DNA of 64,000 bases, taken from positions 7,192,001 through 7,256,000 of the forward strand of contig NC_091055.1 of assembly GCF_963966145.1 (NCBI RefSeq), given 5' to 3'. The position numbers and the translations under genes are program-made. The first letter of the stretch is position 1. Every line of letters starts with the position of its first letter. Origin of the DNA: Tenebrio molitor. Lineage: Eukaryota; Arthropoda; Insecta; Coleoptera; Tenebrionidae. Shown here piece by piece: positions 10,624 to 22,234 of the stretch. The notes under the pieces are model-generated. The model made no database searches. It was not told where the DNA came from and saw only the letters and a program-made list of their open reading frames with translations.

Positions 10624-13600
10624 ACAATTGATTGATGTTTTTTAATAAGATAATTTAAGCATAGTCATACGAACTAAATCATAATTATAACAATAGTTTA
10701 TTAATGCTTTAGTTAGTTTAAACATACAAGATGGTGACACGTGTCAAATAAGGTGCAAAAAGTAGATACATATACTTAATGATAGTTTACAGCTCTACAA
10801 AAACAGTTTGGAACATGGCTGATGGATGCGTAGCGGACTGAAATCTATAAACGGAAAAATTATAAACAGAATGGATAGCATGTCCGGACTGTTTAGCAGA
10901 TTTGCTTGATTGAGTGTACCGTACCTACGACCCTAGCCATATGCTTGTCTAATACACACTCTCTCGTTTCCTTTTCTGCGCATTTCATGTGCCAAGCTAT
11001 TTTTGTCAAGCTATAAGTATTTACAGACAAAAAAATTAAAATAAGTATAGAAGCGGGAGTAAGATAAAGAAATCGTTGATATATCTTAAGAATGATGTTG
11101 GACTTAGAACTGGACCTTGTAGTACACCAAAATGTATAGCGATCAAGATATACGAGTATGATATACATACTTGAATTTAAATGGACAAGACAATGAAAAG
11201 ACAAATTAATTAAAAAAATATATAAAAATGAAGTTTACTATAAACAAAATTTGATGAAATATGCAGTCAAAAGTTTTCTTAACTTATACCCATGAAGTAC
11301 GACGTGATCAAGAATGACTGAATCTGTTGGTAACAATGAAATTTGGCAAATTAAAATATCCGGTCAGTGAGATAATTCTAGGATACCAGTTACAATTCTT
11401 CGAAATAAAAACTGGAGTTTCCCATTGAGAAAGATCAAATATGTAATTGTTTTGTACAGGAACATGCGTGAGATCTCTCAGAGTGTAATAACATGATTGA
11501 TCTACCACCGACTGAGCATAAAATATTTATCGAGTAAAAATCAAGTTATGTGTTTGGAATGACGCTATTGCTAGAAAGTTCCAAGCAAAAATAATGAATT
11601 CCCTGATTTTTAAAATGATGCGAGTTGTAGACTGTGACTCCCTGCGAAGCAATATGAGTTATACATTATCCATTATACATTATTTTTATTTATTTCAAAC
11701 TTCGGGGAATCGTTTTGCTGCGCAGATTTGTGAGATGAAAGTAATCATTGTATTACTGTACATCGTGAAGTATTATGTCATCACAATATCAAAAATATTT
11801 GTTACAATGAGTTAGATTTGTGTAAATGTGTTAATTCCCTGGTTGGCCTCCAGATCAGAACAACTATTTTTGGAGATTACAAAGGTTACTACTCGTTATC
11901 ATTTATTTTTATTACCCCGTTGTACATTAAAGAAAAATAATGTTTTTTGTTGCAGAGATAACGCTTTAAATGCCGCAAGTTCTTTTTGATATCGCGTGAA
12001 CATTTAAATTAACATTTCCGTCACAACAAACTTTTTTCAAATTATTTACAACGAACAAAATTTATTCTGATTACTGGCCTGAACTGTGGATCGCAACGTA
12101 ACCTAGAGTAACAATATTGTGGTTTGGCATTTTAGGGTGAAGACTCACTTTTGGCGGTGGTTATTTATGTGGATCGGAAATATCTCTAATAAAATATGTC
12201 TGTGCTAAATTTGGCTTATTTGGGGTTTATAATAGGAAGGAGAAGCAATCAATAGAAGGGTTCATATAATGTTTTAGTTAATTACTCAAGGAAATTCCCT
12301 AATATCGAAACGTGATTGGGATTATTGGGCGATACGGTTAGTCGAGTAATGTAAAATTGGTAATGGGTTAATTCTTCTTTTCTCATTAAGTGCAAGGCGA
12401 ATTACGAGTGCTATGCAGACGGGGTATTGAGCGGGAGATAAAATCCACCACGGCACATTCAACTTGAATGTTCTATGTGGCTTGAAGTCGCTGCCAGAAT
12501 GTATAAACATCTCCATATATAGTCGTGTGGGGCTCCTTCATTGATAACATATCCTGACTGTAAATTTGAGGCCCAAAACAACTTTCACAGCCAATCCTGG
12601 TTTTTATTACCCACGCATAAACATGTCAGAATAACGTCTTCTCAAAGTTTTTCACGTCTTCATTTAAATGTGTTAAGCTTCAGCCACCAATCAGTGTCCA
12701 AAGTCGAGGAAAAATTTGCTTTTCGCTTTGTAAGCGTCACGCCTTTACACAAATATTTAATCACAAACTCTCTCAAGAGCAATTATTTTTTACGGCCGAT
12801 TAACCATTATTTCTTCTTAACGCTTCCGATCACCTCGTTGCTGCAGTATTGAAACCTTAACAACTCTTATCTAAAATATAAGGTTGGGTTTATCTTGGAG
12901 GTGATTGAGAAAGGTCGTGATAGGGGATTCGCCGCAATGACTCACCTTGTCGGTTTATATCTTTTCCACCCTTTTACGGAGGCCCTGCTTAAACCGTGTA
13001 CAATCCCCGAACAAACATAACGTACCCCAAAACGTCAATCATCGAATTAAACAACACTCCACATGCAGACCAATATTTCAGATCAAATTCCCGTTAAATT
13101 AATGACGGCAGCTGGAACATGTGAAAAATTGTTATCTACTTCTTGTACAAAGCCCTGCGATAACGCTGAGAAAATTCTGTCGATGCTACTCAACACTAAT
13201 AACGCAATTTAGTGCATTATTCGGCGATTTTGTTTGTTCTGCTTGGTGAACCGCAATAGATGTCAGAAGATGTAACATGTTCCATGTTATTATTTCGCTC
13301 AAGCGTTTAGAGCTCATCAGCGATCTGGACTTTTCTGCGAATAACTGGGTTTCTGTTAGTTATTAGAACTCTGGAATAAAGAGGAAAGAGGGAGAAAGAG
13401 AATGCCCATAGTTGCGAACAGTATTGCTGTTCTAGTTTGAGAAAAGTTCTCCAATCAAATCGATTGTAAGCTATAATTTAGAGCGTTCTTGTAAGAGGTA
13501 TAACAGGGTTTCACCGCTATTTATCCTGACAGGGCTTTTGAGAGAATAAGATGCCAACTGACACGCAAACATTAATGTCGAACCGCAGAAAAATTATCAA

Positions 13601-13952
13601 CTCTTACGTTAGTTGACAGATCTCCAAGTTTTACAACGAAAACTGTACTGTTCACTTATTGTTGCGAATTTCTCACTTATTGAATTCTCTGCGTCGGATT
13701 CAGTATACATAAATTTACATCCATTTGTCCAAGATTTGAGATGACTTTTCAAATAATACAAACAGCGAAAAATGTATTTCCTATGTACTGTGGCATTTCA
13801 AAATTTATTTTTTCGTAGGTCAATATAATTAACAATCCCAAATGATTTCTTTTATTCAATTTTGCGTAATAGTACTTACAAGGTACAACTTTCACAATTA
13901 ACGTAGTTTTTCAAATATCCAAAATACTAAATCGAGTAATTTGAAATATGAT
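10624..13952. other. Non-coding stretch
   Basis: No supported gene. The minus frame at 10893-11204 and the frames at 12322-12516 (minus) and 12541-12852 (plus) show no domain. A strong minus-strand donor (GACAAG|GTGAGT) lies near 12940 and could end an extra UTR exon, but no paired acceptor is evident. A purine-rich GAGA-like run lies at about 13379-13402. Confidence 0.4.
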
Positions 13953-13966
13953 CCGGCGCATCCACC
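13953..13966 (+). other. Recurrent 14-mer CCGGCGCATCCACC (copy 1)
   Basis: One of four exact copies of this GC-rich word, set in AT-rich sequence and followed by ATTTTTGC. Flanks are not shared with the other copies beyond an A/T-rich downstream side. Its function is unknown. Confidence 0.6.
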
Positions 13967-15865
13967 ATTTTTGCATTTTAATAAAAATCACTTGACATTA
14001 ATATTTGGGATTGACACAAGATTTTATTTATTGTACTGTAATAACAAGGCTACAAAACACGTTTTCGATTGAACGCAGCGTTTCAAACGTTTGAAAATAT
14101 CAGCGCGTCCCTTTCAATTAAAAGCTATTTTCGAGGGTATATCAAAGATAGCGTCACATAGTTTTATTTGTTATATTTATCGTAAAGGACCTCCCAACAG
14201 TGTGCTTAAATCTGGGACAACTTTTCAAACTGTAAAGATAGAGATAAATTCGGTGTAAGTGCAACTTTCAAAGTTTTATTGAAAGATGGAGATTTTTCTA
14301 TATTTCTTGTTCAGTAATGAATAAAATTTTTACTTGGCCGTCGACATGTAGTTTTTGTTCTTAAAAAGTCTACAATAGGTACAGTCGAAAATGTGTTTAA
14401 AATTCGTTTCAACGCGTTCCCTATTTTCCATTTTAATTAAGAACTGTAGCCATCGCATAAGCGGCAGCTATAAACACAGTTTTATTTGTCATAATTATCA
14501 TAAAAATTTTATGTCTCTTCAAATAATTAAGATATCAACGGATTTTATCTATTTTTTTCCAGCGCCCCCACGCTTTTTGCAACTCTCAAACTAATTATTT
14601 CTTAATTAATATTCGACACAGTTTAATCTGGTTTTCTTTGTTGATTTCATCTTTGAAGAGTGATATTAAAGTTAGAAAATATTTTTCAATATTGTTTGTG
14701 GCTAACAAATTAGATTATATTTTTTAGTACGACGCGGAAACATATTTCTGACACAAATTTAAACACATCCTGAAATTGTCTGTTGTATTCTGTTTATGCT
14801 ACATAAATGCTCCACATTACGTAACAAATATTTCATTCATACTACTTTTGTAGTTAGTTTGTAGTTGCCTTACTTTGTAATAACACTGTCACCTTTTGAA
14901 TATTTGATGTAGTAGTTGCACTTCTATAAACTCGCAAGTTTTGTGATGTTATTACAAAACAACTCGAGCGTATTAACGCTTTTATTACTTGCATTTTCTT
15001 AATCTCAAGCTTCTAATTTGACGTCACTTGTTATCTACTCATTTACTGTCTAACCATATTTATTTTTTACGTTTGTTTTAGCAAGTTTGTGTTAGAAACA
15101 TTTTTTAAATCTGCACAACTAATTAATTGTCTCCAGACCACGAAATTAGAAGATATTAGAAACTTATAACGAGTGTTCAAATGAAAAGTTCATCAAATTG
15201 GCTATGACTTCTTGATGAAACAAGATAGATGAAACAGGGATGATGCCTTCTTTGACAGATGTCAGTTGTGTTTTGCGAGTGTAACGTGTTTTTTTGAGTT
15301 GAGTTTCGTTTTCTGTGGAATTGAACTTTAATTAAATTTAATTTCAATTTAATTAATGCATGTCTCTGTCGGAACAGCGCACACAATGTTACACAAAAAT
15401 TTACATCTTTATCCCTACCGTGTCACAGCAGATTATCCAAGAAGATTACATCTTTTATTTGCAATTGTCTTGTCGACAACGTAGGCTATAATGTCTTGGT
15501 GTGCACTTAATACTTTCACCATAACACATCTAACCTAACCTAAAATTTTACACATTACACATCCCTGCGACTTTCGTCAAATTAAGAGGTTTTGTATTCA
15601 ATGTTACTAAACATGTAGCCAGAGACATGTCCTGCTCTAATTATAAACCTTTTTGATAACCTGGCACTCACATTACATATAAAATAAATTTAGTCAAAAA
15701 TGTCCCTTCTTAACATGGTACGTGGTCCTAACCTAACTTTTGTCATTGATCTTGAAAGTTCTAAGACATACTTCACGATATTTTTAACTTAACTGTAAAT
15801 AAAAATTTAGCATTATTTATTCGGGGAATGCGACTCCCGTTTCAATATCATTTTGTAAAAAAATA
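13967..15865. other. AT-rich non-coding stretch
   Basis: No gene is recognised. Short CCTAA-type runs lie at 15531-15544 and near 15727, too short to be telomeric arrays. An AATAAA on the minus strand near 15817 lies downstream of the small minus frame at 15866-16063. Confidence 0.4.
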
Positions 15866-16063
15866 TTACATCAAAGCAGCAACCTTACTGCATGGCAATA
15901 TTTTCTTCATGAGTAAGATTTGTAATACTGCCGGTAGAATATAAATATAGAATTCAACATTGACGTATTGAAAAATACGTTTACACGAAACTACATGTTC
16001 ATTTTCTGCGTCGACTACCTGAAGAACTGTTACAGCACCGAAGAGAGCCATTAATGTGTTCAT
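15866..16063 (-). CDS. Possible 65-residue secreted or membrane protein (unrecognised)
   Basis: An ATG-initiated minus-strand frame starting MNTLMALFGAVTVLQVVDAE, which looks like a signal peptide with a plausible cleavage site before ENEH. It then has a hydrophobic stretch at about residues 37-51. A minus-strand AATAAA lies about 45 bp after the stop, consistent with a complete small gene. Possible splice sites inside (CAG|GTAGTC and TGCA|GTAAGG) mean the real product could differ. No family is recognised and chance is not excluded. Confidence 0.25.
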   Translation of the reverse strand: MNTLMALFGAVTVLQVVDAENEHVVSCKRIFQYVNVEFYIYILPAVLQILLMKKILPCSKVAALM

Positions 16064-16134
16064 ATAGTGTACACCACATACGTTTAACTGTGTCAGCTAA
16101 CGGCTACCGATGTAATAACAAACAATAAGCTTAG

Positions 16135-16269
16135 AAAAACGATGCTCTCGAAGCGCTGAAAGCAGAGGGTGTGGAAAAAGCCCAGTCCCGAATCGAAATT
16201 GTCGCTGCAAATGAGATAATATCTTTAAATTCTTCAGCTCTTCACAAACTGTCGTCGACCTTACACTGA
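16135..16269 (+). other. Coding-like segment without a start codon
   Basis: After a TAG at 16132-16134, a plus frame reads through to TGA with composition unlike the background. It begins KNDALEALKAEGVEKAQSRI and is rich in Ala, Glu and Lys with GC-richer codons. The sequence AAGCTTAG just before it could be a splice acceptor, making this a terminal exon. The minus strand is also open over most of it, next to an acceptor-like ATTTGCAG. It may be a remnant of a captured exon or retrocopy. No family is recognised. Confidence 0.2.
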
Positions 16270-16393
16270 ATTGTGAAACTGAAAGCTACATAGATAACTG
16301 ATTTGTATTACAGTGATAAAAAAGCTTATTAACGCATCAAAATAAATGCATTAATAGCTTTGTTAAAACAGCAAATTAGAAGATAGTAATTTA

Positions 16394-16513
16394 TTATAGG
16401 AGTTTTATAAGACACCATTTTATCCCACGCGTTTTTAGAGCACGGTGAGCGCAGCGAGGAGGGCTATAAAGCAAACAAGTGCGACAAAATGGCTTATAAA
16501 ACGAGTGTAATAC
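16394..16513. repeat. Hairpin element with GC-rich loop, about 120 bp
   Basis: The left arm (AGTTTTATAAGACACCATTT) and right arm (AAATGGCTTATAAAACGAGT) are inverted over roughly 30 bp. The loop contains GAGCGCAGCGAGGAGGG, much more GC-rich than the arms. The outer arm matches the hairpin at 10085-10169. This is a non-coding foldback element. Confidence 0.7.
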
Positions 16514-16989
16514 AATATTTTTCTATTTTGCCCCTATTTTAAATTCGAAAAAAAAAGTTCAAAACATAATGCTACGACAATTATACTTGGCAAATATAAA
16601 GGGTTGGTAACACTGGTAACTACACGAATAATTGCAAGTTTTGAATTTAAAGTGTCGTGAAGTGCACATAGCAACTACTCACTGCCAACATTAAAAATTT
16701 AAGTAAATGTTCCTAAAACCGGTACCGAAAAGAGCTTCTTTTCGAAACCTGTTTGAATGTTATAATGACTGTGGTAAAGGTACAAAATAGAAAAAATAAT
16801 ATGTCACAACACAATGACCATTTCGATAAATTTTAGCTATAAATATGTAACAGTGTATCCGCCATTTATGCAATACATTTATGGGCAATAATTAGCATTA
16901 ACATGTCATAAATTATTAGAAACCATATTTTTATGCCTCACATGACACTTCAAATATTAACATTATTCCCATATTATTCTCAATGTTTC

Positions 16990-17003
16990 CCGGCGCATCC
17001 ACC
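16990..17003 (+). other. Recurrent 14-mer CCGGCGCATCCACC (copy 2)
   Basis: An exact copy, same orientation as the others, followed by a T-rich run. A looser relative, GTATCCGCCATTTATGC, lies about 140 bp upstream. Confidence 0.6.
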
Positions 17004-17279
17004 TTTTTTATTAGATTTTGGAAGACATTTGTTCACAATATTATCTTACAATTTGTCTAAAATCTATGTTCGAAATTATAATTAATTCTGATAATTTTGA
17101 AAATAATAATGGACCTACACCTCTTCTAATTAAAATATTGGCGGGAGATTTTTGCGTCTTAGTCTTTCGTTAGTTATTAACTGGATTTGTCCGTAGGGCA
17201 AAGTTTTGTTTGTAAAATTCGAATAAGAAAAATACAACAAATTTAAGTGCAGAAATAGCTATTTACAATCGGGAAGTTA

Positions 17280-17353
17280 CATTTTGCAGCGCGCAGTTTA
17301 TTTTGAAACACGACGCGCAGCGGAGTGTTTCATAAACTGAGCGTTGCAAAATG
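17280..17353. repeat. Hairpin element with GC-rich loop, 74 bp
   Basis: The left arm CATTTTGCAGCGCGCAGTTT and right arm AAACTGAGCGTTGCAAAATG are inverted, with GAAACAC and GTGTTTC nearest the loop. The loop is ACGCGCAGCGGA-like. It is a strong foldback with no coding content. Confidence 0.75.
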
Positions 17354-19880
17354 TTTCACACACAAGGTATGTATAATGCTTTTTGGCCGACGTTTTTTAA
17401 TTTAAAATGTTAAAAACAAATACTATTTTTCGAATTTTAATGGAACGCACCCAAGAATTGTCAAATTTCTTCTACGTTTGTAAAGTTTAAAAACAAGGAT
17501 TGTTGTTTACTTTGCGCATAGTATGTGGGAAAAATTCACCGTAGCACAGTCGCTGTAAAAACAAAGTTTCCATTACAAAAAGCCAAAAAATATACATATT
17601 TGAAGTTTTTTAGTGATAAGAGCAAATATGAAACAACATTCGTGGGTTGCAATTTGAATTGTTTCATAAAACTGAAGGATTTCGCCTTTACCGCATTTAC
17701 TACAGTTGAACACTAGAGCAAACATCGATATGGCAAAGTACTTTTAAAACGAAGCCTTTTGTTAGCTTGTGGATTTATGGGCTATAAAAATTTCCCCCGG
17801 TTATCCGTGCGGCGTAAAAATATTCTCTGTACATCAGCTGACAAAAGTAATGACAAAAACGATTAAATTCCACGGATGCGGTAGGTGTATCAACTTTTAA
17901 TTTACAATCTTCCAGAATTTAGAGGCGGCATTTAATTTGTTATTATTTCAGTCGTACCTTGTGCCTTAATTGCTATTAAGAAATTTATAGCAAAACAAAT
18001 TAAAACCAAATTTAATTAACCCTTCAAGTGAGGATTTTGGTGAAGCGATGCCGTCTTCACCCCAGAAATTTACAATAATTATAAACGAATTAATTTTTCA
18101 CAGCCGGATTATACCAGTTTTTTCTCACGATTTTGTAATGAAATTATTGTTACAAGTACAAAAAATTTAATTTGCAATTTATGAACGTTACAATTGGTTG
18201 TCCGCAATTGCGCTGTTTAAATGAAAATGTTTGTGTCGGTGCTGAGCTAAAATCATTTAATCATTTAATCATTTCGTGTACATCCAAGCTGAAGATTTTT
18301 TGACGTCGTAGATTAAAATTAAGCACACACAAGATTACAGCATTATGTACACAAAGCTTTTCTGATTACGAATGCAATGGGGCTTAAACGATGCCGAAAC
18401 ACTCTATTTCCTCTGCCCTTTTTATTTCCCCTTATTTAAAATTGTAACAGAGCAGGGAAAATTTTTCCCGTAGCCACTTCCCTTACTTCTTAACAAATAA
18501 TAATTCAGTTCATTCAATAACCGATAGGAGAAGAAAATTAAGACCAGCTGGCGCAGTTTCTTTATACACTTGCAATTAAGTTATTGGCGTTATAAAACAA
18601 ACGGAAAAGTGACTCCTTCGAATGTCTTTCTCGGCTTACATTCATTGCATTCAAAAGTAAACTAAAAGCGCAGCGTTGTAAAGCTCATGATTAATGGCAG
18701 TCATTTATTGATAAATCTTGAGTTTTGTGATTGAATTTTTATAGACGTCATTAGCAGGGTTTCAGGACTAAACAAGTTTATTCTCTTTAATTCAGTTATT
18801 GTGTGAAAGTATTAAACCTTGCAGTATATTGGGAACTTTTAAGTGGCACAAAAACGAAAAACGCTGTTATTTTTACAAGATATTCTCCAGAGCTTGAATG
18901 AAGTAATAAATTGGAAGTCAAGAAAAATCATCTGAATTGAATCTGAAAGAAAAGACAAATATCGATTTCCCTCTCCGTGTTATGCCGTATAATAGTTCAA
19001 AAATAACTTATTTTCGGGCTTCACACAAACGCAACGGTCAGCCCAAACGTGACCTAGACCGGATTTCTTAACATTCATTTTTCTTCCTAATGCATTATTT
19101 ATACAGAGTGGTCATAACATTAAACCATTTTTTAAGAACCCTCAGTTGAAGATATATTAATCTCGACAAACGATGTCCTCCTTCAACGATAAAACATTTT
19201 CCTCGAAGAGGCCACAAAAAAGGTTTTCAAAAATAATTCAGTAATTTCTGTTACCGTTTTGAATGTGCTGTTGTTGAGAAATAAACATTGTCGTAAATTG
19301 GCGTTGTGATAGTTTACTTTCTTTGTTAACAAGTTGAGATGAAGAGACAACAGTTAAATATATTGTGTCGTTTAGTAATATTTGTCTTATAAAGTGACAT
19401 ACCAACCGGAATCATAACTATTGCGAAATGGCGTCTACAACACCCCGATTAAACTTGGATGGCACAAAATGGACAAAGGAGTAAACTAGTATAACAGATT
19501 TGAAAGTTTTTCCAATGAAGTTTAAGACAAGCATGGAAGTCGGAAAAGTTTCGCCTGTAACATGCAATCTAAAAATAATGAAATAATTTCCCAAAAGGAA
19601 CATACAAAGGGCATTTTACGTAACAAGAAAAATATTTCTATGGGAAAGTTTAAAAGTGGCTTCGAACAATTTCGATGCAATTTTTACATCGGTTATTATT
19701 TACAGTAACATTTTTCCACATAATTTAGAACTCTCCTATGTTCACCTTAGCTATGTAATAATAGCGTCGGAAACTTGCACGGCAATTTTCCTCTTTAAAA
19801 TGCTTCATAAAAGTATCTATGAAAAATATGGAATATTATCCGAAGGGTGTTATAAATATTTCACAAACTACTCCAAACAA

Positions 19881-20043
19881 TTTTTCATGTTCGTTTCCTG
19901 AGATACATAACCGGGAAAGTGGTATATAGCTAAATACATAAACTTTCTCGGTTATATACCTAACTTGACATCTGTCAAAGATAACATCAGAATTTACAAT
20001 TAAGTAATGGTTTTTGAGACTTTGCCCAAACGAACATGAAAAA
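19881..20043. repeat. Small inverted-repeat element, 163 bp
   Basis: The ends TTTTTCATGTTCGTTT (19881-19896) and AAACGAACATGAAAAA (20028-20043) are exact inverted repeats. Inside is a second hairpin: ATAACCGGGAAAGT at about 19907 against ACTTTCTCGGTTAT at about 19942. It is probably a MITE relic. Confidence 0.6.
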
Positions 20044-20052
20044 CGTTACTCA

Positions 20053-20166
20053 ATATTCGTGCGCTGTCACTTTTCAGATATTTGGCTTGTTTTCATGACT
20101 CGGCTCACGCCTCGTGCTTCAAATTTCCGCCTCATACCTGAAAAGTAATCTGACAACGCTATTCAT
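20053..20166. repeat. Hairpin element with GC-rich loop, about 114 bp
   Basis: The inverted arms include AGCGTTGTCAG-like outer segments and CTTTTCAGATAT against ATACCTGAAAAG. The centre CTCGGCTCACGCCTCGTGC is GC-rich. It directly follows the 163-bp inverted-repeat element. Confidence 0.6.
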
Positions 20167-21437
20167 ATAAAAATAACTATTGCTTGTCGGCTGTTTTTTA
20201 ACAACTTAATAAAATACAATTTTATAGTTAGTATTATATTTTAAAGTGCACCGTTTATGCTTTAGATTTATCACAAAAACATTACCAAACAGCGTCGACA
20301 CAGACAAATATAAATTTATTCGCAATTTGCCTAGACCAGTCCATTATTTTTCCAATTAAATTCAGTATTTTTTATTTAATTTCGATTACATATTTTTTGT
20401 TTTATTTGTCGCTTTGGTCATAACTATCATTTACAAATAATAGTTTCTAATCCTGACGTAGTTTTTCAAACAGTAAAGCTTTTGACAATTTTAAATTACT
20501 TATTTCGCAATATAGTCTGCAACAATAATAAATAAACTGAAAACGATACAATTGTGTGAAGTTTTTTATTTACCGTTGATATAAATGTTGGAATGAATGT
20601 CAGAAATCACCAAATTATGTGAGACTATATATCCCTCCACCATTTTTTCAACTAAGTTAACTTAAAATTAGTATTTAGTGATATGACAAACACCCAGTTG
20701 TTATCAACTCATTATCAACAGTTCTCTAAACTAACAATGAGATTATAACATTACTATTTAAGGAATCTACAGCCTCGATCGGTTCTATCCGCCAGACGAC
20801 TTCTGCTGATGCATACTTATTCCCTCAAGATTTTGCCAAGAATCTCTTGATTAATTTCTAAATAAATCGACTACTCTGATTTAATATCAAAACTTTCATT
20901 TATCCATTTACATGCAGCATTAGTTTTGGAAGAATTTGTCTCTTTTTTAGCAAGAGGACAGTTTAAAAAAATTAGCTTCACGAACGGATACTTAATTAAA
21001 ATTCTCCAGTTTCATCAGCCTATATCGCGTTTGGCTCGGTCGAAGATCCTGTTTGTGTTGCGGTCTGTCCTATAGATTAGATCGAAATTAAGTTAGGTTA
21101 GATTCGGCTAAACCAACTAATCTAATAATGTAGATTATGCTGTATTATTCTGCATGCCGTTTGGGTCAAGGATTTTTACATTAATTACCTTGCTTCCATT
21201 TGATTTTAATTCAAAATACCTCTAAATCCGGACGATTCCACGCGTTTTCTATGTTGTGTGGAATCGAGTCACAAAAATGTATCTACATTACATTAAAACG
21301 ACACATTTACATTGCGATTTAACCAGTTGCCACCGTGCTAAATCGATACGACGGCGACGTCCTCTTATAAAAGCGTTGCAATATTGAACTCTGCACACAT
21401 TAGCGCAATGAAAAATTTAACTGCACCTTAAAATTTC
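20167..21437. other. AT-rich non-coding stretch
   Basis: No gene or structured repeat is recognised. Confidence 0.4.
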
Positions 21438-21905
21438 AAAATAGTTATTTGTGTATCAAGACCAAAAACTGCATCTTTTTCATCCGAGTCTGGTTTTCTG
21501 GTAGAGGCGCAGCCGAGGCTTGAAACAGCCGAGGACAAAGGTACTTTTTGACGCACATTTGATGCACATTACATTTTTTGCTACAAAACAAAATACATCA
21601 TTGAAAAAATTACAAATTTATTTTTTATCTACCTTTCTCAACAAATTTTTCTACAAATATGTAGATAATTTATTAATACATATTAACAATTTTTTATAGT
21701 ATTTATCAGCTTGCAAACAAAACTTAGAAATTTACTATTTGCACTACAATTACTTATTTATATAATTTATGGTGACAGGACAATTATCGGTTTTGTCGGT
21801 TTCGTTGCTAACTTACTAAATAGACCAACAGATGGCTCCACGGTCAGCGTCCGAAAAAGAGTTACTTTCCGTCCGCTTATGAGTACGTAGAATTGCCGTT
21901 TTCAT
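21438..21905 (+). repeat. Dispersed repeat, uninterrupted copy (468 bp)
   Basis: The segment starts AAAATAGTTATTTGTGTATC and ends CCGTTTTCAT. It is closely matched along its length by 58177-59300 once a 658-bp insertion is removed from the latter. Shared blocks include a GC-rich CAGCCGAGGCTTGAAA near the left end and GACAGGACAATTA, TCGGTTTCGTTGCTAAC and GTCAGCGTCCGAAAAAGAG on the right. The ends are not inverted repeats and no protein is encoded, so its class is unknown. The site TACATATTAACA at about 21678-21689 is the empty counterpart of the insertion point in the other copy. Confidence 0.8.
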
Positions 21906-22120
21906 ACCTAAAAATGTATTTTTTACCTAAACGTTGTCTCTCATTGTCTAATTCTTCCCCACAGAATGCTTTTTAAAATCATTAACATAGTTTTCATTTT
22001 CACTTGAATTTACGACTACAAGTTTTGTATTTATGAGCACAGTAATCTTCTAAAAAGTAATTTGAATAAAAATTAAACGAACGTCTGGCAAAATTTGTAA
22101 TTAACCTTGCACCTGGAGTG
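21906..22120. other. AT-rich non-coding stretch
   Basis: Nothing recognised. Confidence 0.4.
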
Positions 22121-22234
22121 AGATCAGCACAATATTTCGTAAAGTTTCGGGTTCTATTTTGAAATATTATTAGTTACGGATTCTGCTCTTTTAATATGAT
22201 ATACAATAAATGTATTGCGATATTGTGCTGATCG
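22121..22234. repeat. Inverted-repeat element, about 114 bp
   Basis: The ends GATCAGCACAATAT and ATATTGTGCTGATC are exact inverted repeats around about 85 bp of AT-rich sequence. It is a probable short MITE or foldback. Confidence 0.55.

Larger units (their letters stand above)
16514..19880. other. Mostly non-coding stretch
   Basis: It contains the hairpin at 17280-17353 and one copy of the 14-mer, listed separately. An AATCATTT direct repeat of three units lies at about 18253-18279. A degraded end TACAGAGTGGTCATAAC at about 19102 resembles the ACAGGGTG element ends, but no partner end is clear. No gene is supported. Confidence 0.4.

Noticed and set aside
10893..11204. 103-codon minus-strand frame
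   Set aside because: No ATG at its start and no convincing match to any retroelement motif.
12541..12852. 103-codon plus-strand frame
   Set aside because: It starts at a TTG, has no recognisable domain and no splice or poly(A) support.
15531..15544. TAACCTAACCTAAA, telomere-like repeat
   Set aside because: Only two to three units of the insect TTAGG type; too short to indicate an interstitial telomere.
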